From: Alphaproteobacteria bacterium
GTDB lineage: Bacteria; Pseudomonadota; Alphaproteobacteria; UBA6184
Length of the DNA stretch: 19,208 nt
Direction: 5' to 3'
Assembly (NCBI GenBank): GCA_030433125.1
Contig: JAUIKZ010000016.1
Location: forward strand, 1-19,208
Shown here: one piece after another, positions 1-6,219 of the stretch
Position numbering within the stretch: position 1 is the stretch's first letter
Layout: each line of letters begins with the position of its first letter
Made by a program: the position numbers and the translations under genes
The notes under the pieces: generated by a model
Seen by the model: only the letters and a program-made list of their open reading frames with translations
Told to the model about the DNA's origin: nothing
Databases searched by the model: none

Positions 1-1664
1 ACCTCCGTGACCACTATGGCATTACACAATGCGTATTCCAAGACACAAGCCCCTTCTTCGCTGAGATCGAGCGCTTACGTTTTGAGTCTGTTATAACGGT
101 TACCGGTAAGGTTGTTGCCCGCGATGAAAGCGTGGTGAACGACAAGCTGTCTACAGGCGAAATTGAAATTGCGGTAGAAGACTTTGAGCTTCAATCCGAG
201 GCGGATGTGTTACCTATGCAGGTAAATGGCGAAGGCGACTTCCCCGAGGAGACCCGCCTCAAATATCGCTTTCTTGATTTGCGTCGCGAGAAGATGCACG
301 AGAACATTAAGCTCCGTGCAGAGATTATTGCGAGCATTCGTCGCCGCATGGTGGAGGCCGGCTTTTTAGAATATCAAACGCCTATTTTAACCGCCAGCTC
401 ACCTGAAGGCGCCCGTGACTTTTTGGTGCCAAGCCGTTTGCACCCGGGGCAGTTTTATGCTTTGCCTCAAGCACCTCAGCAGTTTAAACAGCTGTTAATG
501 GTGGCTGGTTTTGATCGCTATTTCCAAATTGCACCTTGCTTTAGAGATGAAGATGCCCGTGCGGATCGCTCCCCCGGAGAGTTTTATCAGCTCGACTTTG
601 AGATGTCATACGTGACACAAGACGATGTATTCAACACCATTGAACCCGTGCTGGCGGGTGTGTTTGAAGAGTTTCGCCGCAACAAGGCCGTTTCAAAACC
701 GCCGTTTACGCGCATTCCTTATTTTGAGGCTATGGAAAAATATGGCTCCGATAAACCCGACCTTCGGAACCCCCTTATTATTAAAGATGCGACCGAGGTT
801 TTCCGTGGCTCTGACTTTAGTATTTTTGCTAAGAATATTGAAAAGGGTGCCGTGGTAAAAGCCATTGCAGCTGCCGATGTGGCCGGCAAACCCCGTAGCT
901 TTTTCGATAAGCTGAACAACACCATGCGTGATGCCGGTGCTGCGGGTTTGGGGTATATCTTGTTTGAAAGTGACGAAGCCAAGGGGCCTATCGCTAAGTT
1001 CATGACGGATGACCGCTTAAAACAACTGCGAGAGATCACAGGTGTTGAAAATGGCGGCGGTGTCTTCTTTATTTGTGACCAGTTGGCTGGGGCGCAGAAG
1101 TTTGCTGGCATTGCCCGTACGCGCATTGCGGAGGAGCTAGACCTAATTGCAAACGACCGCTTTGAATTCTGTTGGATTGTGGATTTCCCTATGTTTGAAG
1201 CCGACCCTGAAACAGGAAAGATTGACTTCAGCCATAACCCATTTTCTATGCCGCAAGGGGGGATGGAGGCGTTGTTAAACCAAGACCCGTTGGAGATAAA
1301 AGCCTTCCAATATGACATCGTATGTAACGGTATTGAGCTGTCTAGTGGCGCTATTCGTAACCACCTGCCAGAGGTTATGTATAAGGCTTTTGAAATGGCT
1401 GGCTATACCCAAGAGGATGTGGACACGCGCTTTGCAGGGATGATCAATGCGCTAAAGTTTGGCGCGCCTCCTCACGGTGGCTCAGCGCCGGGTATCGACC
1501 GTATTGTTATGTTGTTGGCCGAAGAGCCTAACCTGCGTGAGGTAGTGGCCTTCCCCCTTAACCAACAAGCGCAAGACCTTATGATGAACGCGCCGTCCAA
1601 TGTGTCGCCGCACCAATTAAAAGAGCTGCACATCAAAATTGTAGAGCCCCCGAAGAAAGCTTAA
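1..1664 (+). CDS. aspS: Aspartyl-tRNA synthetase, 5'-truncated by window edge
   Basis: Class II aminoacyl-tRNA synthetase that charges tRNA(Asp) (or tRNA(Asp) plus tRNA(Asn), if non-discriminating) in the cytoplasm. The reading frame is open from position 3 and begins LRDHYGITQCVF, inside the N-terminal anticodon-binding OB fold. An in-frame GTG at 132 is therefore not the start; a few dozen N-terminal residues lie outside the window. Visible family features are the OB-fold end (TGEIEI), class II motif 2 (FRDEDARADR, near nt 540-570) followed by SPGEFYQLD, the bacterial GAD insertion (about nt 840-1150) and motif 3 (GSAPGIDRIVM, about nt 1480-1510). The C-terminal NQQAQDLMMNAPS segment is typical of alphaproteobacterial AspRS. 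The gene ends 7 nt before a hairpin terminator and converges on the barrel genes. The discriminating state cannot be judged, because part of the N-terminus is missing and no gatCAB is in view. Confidence 0.97.
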   Translation, partial: LRDHYGITQCVFQDTSPFFAEIERLRFESVITVTGKVVARDESVVNDKLSTGEIEIAVEDFELQSEADVLPMQVNGEGDFPEETRLKYRFLDLRREKMHENIKLRAEIIASIRRRMVEAGFLEYQTPILTASSPEGARDFLVPSRLHPGQFYALPQAPQQFKQLLMVAGFDRYFQIAPCFRDEDARADRSPGEFYQLDFEMSYVTQDDVFNTIEPVLAGVFEEFRRNKAVSKPPFTRIPYFEAMEKYGSDKPDLRNPLIIKDATEVFRGSDFSIFAKNIEKGAVVKAIAAADVAGKPRSFFDKLNNTMRDAGAAGLGYILFESDEAKGPIAKFMTDDRLKQLREITGVENGGGVFFICDQLAGAQKFAGIARTRIAEELDLIANDRFEFCWIVDFPMFEADPETGKIDFSHNPFSMPQGGMEALLNQDPLEIKAFQYDIVCNGIELSSGAIRNHLPEVMYKAFEMAGYTQEDVDTRFAGMINALKFGAPPHGGSAPGIDRIVMLLAEEPNLREVVAFPLNQQAQDLMMNAPSNVSPHQLKELHIKIVEPPKKA

Positions 1665-1671
1665 CCCACAA

Positions 1672-1696
1672 AAAAAGGCCCACAACGGGCCTTTTT
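1672..1696. terminator. Bidirectional rho-independent terminator
   Basis: GGCCC (1677-1681), a 5-nt loop and GGGCC (1687-1691) are flanked by A6 on the left and T5 on the right, so a U-tract is available on both strands. The hairpin sits between the convergent aspS (+) and the first barrel gene (-) and can end both transcripts. Confidence 0.9.
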
Positions 1697-1714
1697 CTTT
1701 AGCAGCACACGAAC

Positions 1715-3280
1715 CTAAAAACTCACACCGAGCTTCAGGTTAAAGCCATGCCGTGTTTTACCAAAGTGGCTCACGCTGTAACCAACGCCTGCATTAATGT
1801 TGTTTTTGCTGTAGTGCAAGCCTGCATCAACCTTCATCATATTAGCACCAAGCTGTTTAGTGATGGCGCCGTTGTTGTTGAGGTTACCCTGCCACATGGC
1901 AAAACCCTTGAAACTAAGGTTCTTGGTGAGGGCGTAATTACTTTGCACACCCGCTTGCACACCAAACACGGTGTTGGTTTTGCTGGTGTGGTTCCCAAAA
2001 GCGCTGCTCGTTTTGGATGACACCGTAAGGTAGTTCGCCGCCACAAACGGCTGAAATGCCTTGCCGCCATACACATACCCTACCGATTGCATGGTGAGGA
2101 AGTTGGTGTTGTGGGCATCAAACCCAGCTACCTCTAACGCCTTGCTGCCGCTGGCAAATTGCGAGCGAATAAAGCCATAGCCCTTACCCGCTGTGAAGTT
2201 ATAGGTGGTGTCCATAAGCTTCGTGTTGCTGGTGTCGGTTTTGCCGGTGAAGCCCACTAAGCGTGTTTGCACCGCATGGCGACCAAAGTTATAGCCTAAC
2301 ACTTGCTCGGTGGTGCCGCTCAGTGTTTGACGGGCGGAGAAGAAGGCGCCGGCGGGAATGTCTTGATTGATCGGTATATCTGAATACAGTTCATCTACAA
2401 AGTCCATTTCCTGTTGCTGGAATTCAGAGGGTGATAACAGTCCAGCAATTTCATTTAACTCGGGGTTTGCAGTTAAGAAAATACTTTGAAGAGACACTTT
2501 GCCTTTAAGCCACGCTAATTCTTGTTCTTTTGCTTGCCATGCATTCAAAGCCCTCTCTGTAATAAGCCCCCAATCTTTAATTATCCTCTGAAGAGCTCTT
2601 TTTTGGGCTTCTTTACTATGAGTTGTTTCAATTGTCGAGAAAGGACAATCTCTTACTATTTCTTTCACTAGAATTCGGTGAAGAGTTATTAGCGGAGACA
2701 CAAAATTCTTACAAACCCTTTTGAACTCTACAGCATTCCTTGCTTTATCAAGGTCGTCAAAAAAAGTTCTAAATATAACTTTTTTTGCTTCGGAGCTTCC
2801 AAGTTGTTCCAAATCAGATTTCCCGCAATAATTCATTGGGACAAAACCGCTTTCCCTGTCAGTACGGAAATCGTAATACCCGGCGTAAACTCCTTCGGAA
2901 TCAGTATCACTGCTATCTGTACTGCTTGAGTCTGTATCACTAGACGAGCTTGCGGTGTCGGCTTCAAAAACAGAATGCTCTTTTGCTCGCCCGTAGAAGG
3001 GGGTATGGTGCCAGTCAGTAGTATAAAATACTGATGTATTATTATCAAAGAAACCTGCCGGCTCAGCTTGAGAGAGATTGTTAAGCGTTTGGTCTAATGA
3101 GTTAAAAAGCTCATCAAATGAGCTATCAAAACCATTTACCTCAAAAGCATTAGCTCCGCTATCTTCAAAGTAGCTATGGCGCGCAAGGCCATTTTGACCA
3201 GAAGGAGACTTAACGTGACCACAACCGGCAACAGTTATAATTAATGCTGTTTTCACAGCGTTTTCAAAAGCTTTTTTCAT
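1715..3280 (-). CDS. Putative lipoprotein with C-terminal outer-membrane beta-barrel (autotransporter-like), copy 1
   Basis: Predicted 521-residue surface protein of unknown specific role. ATG at 3280 is chosen because it gives a compact lipoprotein signal (MKKAFENAVK, then a hydrophobic run and VAGC with Cys20), and the upstream in-frame starts lie inside the likely promoter. Residue +2 is Gly, not Asp, which fits outer-membrane sorting. Next comes a polar region with a Ser/Asp tract (SSSSDTDSSSTDSSDTD, about nt 2896-2962), then a mostly helical segment containing KDW and LKGK. From residue 312 the last 210 residues alternate in short amphipathic strands and end in Phe, as outer-membrane barrels do. 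This module is about 92% identical in DNA to the next gene, without indels. I infer an autotransporter-like or barrel-anchored lipoprotein. No catalytic motif is visible in the passenger, and the barrel is shorter than the usual autotransporter domain. Confidence 0.8.
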   Translation of the reverse strand: MKKAFENAVKTALIITVAGCGHVKSPSGQNGLARHSYFEDSGANAFEVNGFDSSFDELFNSLDQTLNNLSQAEPAGFFDNNTSVFYTTDWHHTPFYGRAKEHSVFEADTASSSSDTDSSSTDSSDTDSEGVYAGYYDFRTDRESGFVPMNYCGKSDLEQLGSSEAKKVIFRTFFDDLDKARNAVEFKRVCKNFVSPLITLHRILVKEIVRDCPFSTIETTHSKEAQKRALQRIIKDWGLITERALNAWQAKEQELAWLKGKVSLQSIFLTANPELNEIAGLLSPSEFQQQEMDFVDELYSDIPINQDIPAGAFFSARQTLSGTTEQVLGYNFGRHAVQTRLVGFTGKTDTSNTKLMDTTYNFTAGKGYGFIRSQFASGSKALEVAGFDAHNTNFLTMQSVGYVYGGKAFQPFVAANYLTVSSKTSSAFGNHTSKTNTVFGVQAGVQSNYALTKNLSFKGFAMWQGNLNNNGAITKQLGANMMKVDAGLHYSKNNINAGVGYSVSHFGKTRHGFNLKLGVSF

Positions 3281-3309
3281 GTATCCATTCGTTAGTTTGT
3301 AATAACAGG

Positions 3310-3337
3310 GCATAACCGATATCTCTTTATATGTCAA
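3310..3337 (-). promoter_or_regulatory. Candidate promoter of barrel gene copy 1
   Basis: On the minus strand, TTGACA (3332-3337) is followed after 16-17 nt by TTATGC/TATGCC, a poor -10. The spacer carries AGATATC. The same TTnACATATnnnnAGATATC arrangement occurs upstream of the secreted gene ending at 12426. The position implies a leader of roughly 13-20 nt before ATG 3280. There is no other clear structure in the 139-nt gap 3338-3476. Confidence 0.4.
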
Positions 3338-3476
3338 TATTACACTAACGGTTGGTACAAAAAATTCTTAGTGAAAATAATACACCTTTAAAAAACACGG
3401 GTTAAGACCTTGCTCGTTTTGCCCAGGCTTCCCACGTGCTAGCAAAGCGGCAAATCCACAAAGGTACAGATAAAAC

Positions 3477-4991
3477 CTAAAAACTCACGCCGAGCTTTAG
3501 GTTAAAGCCATGCCGTGTTTTACCAAAGTGGCTCACGCTGTAACCAACGCCCGCATTGATGTTGTTTTTGCTGTAATGCAAGCCTGCATCAACCTTCATC
3601 ATATTAGCACCGAGTTGCTTAGTGATAGCGCCATTTGTGTTGAGGTTACCCTGCCACATAGCAAAGCCTTTGAAGCTTAGGTTTTTGGTGAGGGCATAAT
3701 CACTTTGCACACCGGCTTGCACACCAAACACTGTGTTGGTTTTGCTGGTGTGGTTCCCAAAAGCGCTTCTGACCTTGGATGACACAGTAAGGTAGTTGGC
3801 CGCCATAAACGGCTGGAAAGCCTTGGCGCCATACACATACCCTACCGATTGCATCGTAAGGAAGTTAGTGTTGTGGGCATCGAACCCAGCTACCTCTAAC
3901 GCCTTGCTGCCGCTGGCAAACTGAGAGCGGATGAAGCCATAGCCTTTACCCGCCGTGAAGTTATAGGTGGTGTCCATAAGCTTCGTGTTGCTAGCGTCGG
4001 TTTTGCCGGTGAAGCCTACTAAACGTGTTTGCACCGCATGGCGGCCAAAGTTATAGCCTAACACTTGCTCCGTCGTACCGCTCAGTGTTTGACGGGCGGA
4101 GAAGAAGGCGCTGTGTTTATTTTTCGCCATAAGATCTATTTCAGAAAACAAACACAAGATTTGACTTTGGCTCAACTTGTCTTCTTTCAAGAACCATAAG
4201 GCATTCAAGAGTTTTGTGTTCTCAGCTAAGAACAATTTGAGGGGGGTTGTTTTACCTTTCAAAAAAAGACGCTGAGTTTCAGGTGTCTGCCACTTTTTGA
4301 GTGTGTCTGTTTTTAATTGATCCCAATCCTTTAGTAATGACCGGAGTGCTCCTAGCTGTAGATTCGTACCAGTAAATTTAACTGTAATAAGGGTTTTAAA
4401 GCGTTGATCATTGCCAGCTTCCTGGAAACCCTTCTTAATTAATATGGGTAAGATTTTTTTAAATGATCTAAATGCGTATTCAATTTTTTCGCCTGAGTCA
4501 GCTTGAGATAAGCTGTTTGCGAAGCGCGTAAAGGTATTCTTTTTAAGCTCTGCAAAAGATATCTTATCTAAATTAATTTTCCTCTGCTGAGTGGAGTGTG
4601 CCCTTGGTGTGTATGTTTTTGGTTTATCTCCCTGATGATTCTTTCCATTTTTTGGAGGCATATAATGCTGAGAAGATGCCCCGTAAGAGTGGCTGCGCTT
4701 GTCGTCAGTTGTAAAACCTGTTTTTGTATTTGAAGAGGCATTGGAAAAACCAGTTGTTCTACGGCTATGCGTGTTGTATTTGTAGGGTTCTGAATACCCA
4801 TCCCTGTAACTATAAGAGTTAAAGCCTCTGAAAGTTCGGCCCGGTGAAAAATATATGTTAGCATAAGGAGGATCAGGCTTTATGTAAGGTTTTGGTCTAG
4901 GTCCAGCATATCGATCATCTTTTAATGCAGCACACCCTGTCATAAATAATGATAAGGCTGTAATTGATGTAACTTTTAATAGTTTTTTCAC
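3477..4991 (-). CDS. Putative lipoprotein with C-terminal outer-membrane beta-barrel (autotransporter-like), copy 2
   Basis: Tandem paralogue of the preceding gene, 504 residues. The start is GTG at 4991, preceded by GGAAAG at suitable spacing. A lipoprotein signal is visible (MKKLLKVTSI, hydrophobic core, MTGC with Cys20, +2 Ala). Residues about 25-140 are a low-complexity, Tyr/Ser/Gly/Pro/Lys-rich stretch that looks disordered (PKPYIKPDPPYANIYF and similar). A helical segment follows (LLKDW, LKGKTTPLKLFL) that aligns weakly but recognisably with copy 1. From residue 295 the 210-residue barrel differs from copy 1 at about seven residues. Loss of similarity is abrupt at the AFFSARQTLSG border. 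Function of the passenger is unknown; the anchor role of the barrel is inferred from its strand pattern and terminal Phe. Confidence 0.8.
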   Translation of the reverse strand: MKKLLKVTSITALSLFMTGCAALKDDRYAGPRPKPYIKPDPPYANIYFSPGRTFRGFNSYSYRDGYSEPYKYNTHSRRTTGFSNASSNTKTGFTTDDKRSHSYGASSQHYMPPKNGKNHQGDKPKTYTPRAHSTQQRKINLDKISFAELKKNTFTRFANSLSQADSGEKIEYAFRSFKKILPILIKKGFQEAGNDQRFKTLITVKFTGTNLQLGALRSLLKDWDQLKTDTLKKWQTPETQRLFLKGKTTPLKLFLAENTKLLNALWFLKEDKLSQSQILCLFSEIDLMAKNKHSAFFSARQTLSGTTEQVLGYNFGRHAVQTRLVGFTGKTDASNTKLMDTTYNFTAGKGYGFIRSQFASGSKALEVAGFDAHNTNFLTMQSVGYVYGAKAFQPFMAANYLTVSSKVRSAFGNHTSKTNTVFGVQAGVQSDYALTKNLSFKGFAMWQGNLNTNGAITKQLGANMMKVDAGLHYSKNNINAGVGYSVSHFGKTRHGFNLKLGVSF

Positions 4992-5015
4992 TTAGCTTTC
5001 CATTTTGTTAATAGA

Positions 5016-5044
5016 TATATAGGAAAACTTACCAATACTTTCAA
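5016..5044 (-). promoter_or_regulatory. Sigma70-like promoter for barrel gene copy 2
   Basis: The minus strand reads TTGAAA (5039-5044), a 17-nt spacer and TATATA (5016-5021). Predicted transcription would start near 5009, leaving a leader of about 18 nt before GTG 4991. A second possible pair, TTGTGA (5099-5104) and TATTAT (5076-5081) with 17-nt spacing, lies further upstream. Confidence 0.5.
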
Positions 5045-5218
5045 GGAAAAATATAATATATTTGCCAGTTTTGTGATAATAAATAAAACCTCCGGTTGTC
5101 ACAAGCATAGAAGCGTGCTGTCTGAAATACAAAAAGTCCCGGTGTGCTTGGACCGTTTCTATCTCTTATAGCAAAGGAGATCCTGAAAAAAGTTCAGCAA
5201 GACGTTGGGGGGCAGCAG

Positions 5219-5258
5219 TGAGGTTCTTGCTAAAGCTGGGAATCGGCAAGAAACCTCA
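5219..5258. repeat. Strong inverted repeat downstream of rpoH
   Basis: Twelve nearly perfect base pairs (TGAGGTTCTTGC against GCAAGAAACCTCA, one bulged A) enclose a 15-nt loop. It lies about 44 nt beyond the rpoH stop codon. No T-run follows on either strand, so it is not a standard intrinsic terminator; it may protect an mRNA 3' end or belong to an RNA transcribed from the plus strand. Confidence 0.6.
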
Positions 5259-5301
5259 GCGAGAAATGAGAGGTGATGTCTTAGCTTAGCACTTAAAGAG
5301 C

Positions 5302-6165
5302 TCAAAGCACCAAATTGTGGCGTTCGATAATTTTTTTCATTTCAGATTGAACTTTAGCAAAGGTTTCGTTTTCTATTTGCCTAACACGTTCTTTTGAAAT
5401 CTTAAGCTCGGCGCCCAATTCTTCAAGGGTTTTGGGCGGTTGGCGCAAACGACGTTCTTCTATGATTTTGCGCTCGCGGGGTTTGAGGGCTTTAATGGCA
5501 CGCTGCAACAGCTGACGCCGTTTCGTGAATTCGTCGCGTCGTAAAATTTTGCGCTCAACATCTTCTCCCTCAAGCCAATCCTGAAACTCCTGCCCCCCAT
5601 CGCCGTCACCGTCACCTCCAACTGGGGCGTTCAGAGAAGAATCCTTGCCCTGCATGCGTTTTTCCATCCGAATAATGTCGGCCGGGCTTACATCTAGCTC
5701 TTTAGCTAGCTCAGCGATTTGCGCATTTGTGGGAGGGCCAAAAATCTCCTTTTCAATTTTTAGTTTACGCAACTTAAAAAACATCCGCTTATGTTTTGCC
5801 GTTGCGCTTAGGCTAACCATCGACCAGGATTTAAACACATATTCTTGAATTTTCGCTTTCATCCACCACACGGCATAAGTAGAAAACTTAACCCCACGCG
5901 ACGTATCAAAATGCTCCAAAGCTTGTGCTAGCCCAAGGTGCGCCTCTGCAATAATGTCTTCCAAAGGCAAGCCATAGCCCTTATAACCATTTGCCACACT
6001 GTTAACAAGCTGCCGGTGTTGCTCAACCAGTTTATTTACAAAACGGTCATCATTGGTTTTGCGCCAACTTTTAATAAGGGTATACTCGGTGGTGTCCCCA
6101 ACCGTACCCAGTTTTTTGGCGCGTTCCAATAAGTTGTTTTTGGGCGCTTCTTTTTTGCGCAACAT
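5302..6165 (-). CDS. rpoH: RNA polymerase sigma factor RpoH (sigma-32 type)
   Basis: Alternative sigma factor that directs RNA polymerase to heat-shock and envelope-stress promoters. Region 2 is clear: GYGLPLEDIIAEAHLGLAQA, FDTSRGVKFSTYAVWWMKA and the KSWSMV segment. The RpoH box appears as HKRMFFKLRKLK, a variant of QRKLFFNLR. Region 4 carries LEELGAELKISKERVRQIE, the helix-turn-helix for the -35 element. Length (287 residues from ATG 6165) is normal for RpoH. GTG at 6174 is an alternative start, but the likely promoter overlaps it. A Gly-Asp run (GDGDGDGG) extends the linker between regions 3 and 4. The gene is 54 nt from the TpsB-like gene on the same strand and may be co-transcribed with it. 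Housekeeping RpoD is excluded by size and by the RpoH box. Confidence 0.92.
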   Translation of the reverse strand: MLRKKEAPKNNLLERAKKLGTVGDTTEYTLIKSWRKTNDDRFVNKLVEQHRQLVNSVANGYKGYGLPLEDIIAEAHLGLAQALEHFDTSRGVKFSTYAVWWMKAKIQEYVFKSWSMVSLSATAKHKRMFFKLRKLKIEKEIFGPPTNAQIAELAKELDVSPADIIRMEKRMQGKDSSLNAPVGGDGDGDGGQEFQDWLEGEDVERKILRRDEFTKRRQLLQRAIKALKPRERKIIEERRLRQPPKTLEELGAELKISKERVRQIENETFAKVQSEMKKIIERHNLVL

Positions 6166-6178
6166 AGTTTTCACTAAA

Positions 6179-6207
6179 TTAATACAACTTTATCAGTATT
6201 AAGTTAA
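6179..6207 (-). promoter_or_regulatory. Candidate promoter of rpoH
   Basis: The minus strand reads TTAACT (6202-6207), 17 nt, TATTAA (6179-6184), each matching about 4 of 6 consensus bases. The start would fall near 6172, giving a very short leader for ATG 6165. No Shine-Dalgarno sequence is evident. Confidence 0.3.
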
Positions 6208-6219
6208 TGAAGTGTAAAT

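Larger units (their letters stand above)
4992..5301. other. 310-nt intergenic region between barrel gene and rpoH
   Basis: No gene here is convincing. The region holds the minus-strand promoter described separately and a plus-strand promoter-like pair TTACCA (5029-5034), 17 nt, TATAAT (5052-5057). A strong inverted repeat, TGAGGTTCTTGC (5219-5230) with GCAAGAAACCTCA (5246-5258), has one bulged A. There are smaller hairpins (ATCTC 5161-5165 with GAGAT 5177-5181; CTGAA with TTCAG just after). On the plus strand, codons 5083-5286 are open (68 codons, stop TAG 5287-5289) but lack a usual start before GTG 5218. The frame ends in a basic stretch (FLLKLGIGKKPQ). The content could be a gene remnant, a structured RNA or a tiny peptide gene; I cannot choose among them. 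Confidence 0.5.

Noticed and set aside
132..137. GTG codons as start of aspS
   Set aside because: The frame upstream remains open and encodes conserved AspRS residues to the window edge.
719..1318. 199-codon open frame on the minus strand inside aspS
   Set aside because: It lies entirely within well-conserved aspS coding sequence, has no family resemblance and no ribosome site; it is a shadow frame.
1712..4109. Insertion sequence explaining the duplicated barrel DNA
   Set aside because: The repeated DNA is in-frame coding sequence with matching stop codons, no terminal inverted repeats and no transposase; tandem gene duplication with conversion explains it better.
5064..5290. Identity of the gap as 6S, SRP, tmRNA or RNase P RNA
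   Set aside because: The conserved signature sequences I know for SRP RNA, tmRNA and RNase P RNA are absent, and a vague resemblance to 6S near 5140-5153 (GTGTGCTTGGACCG) is too short to support a call.
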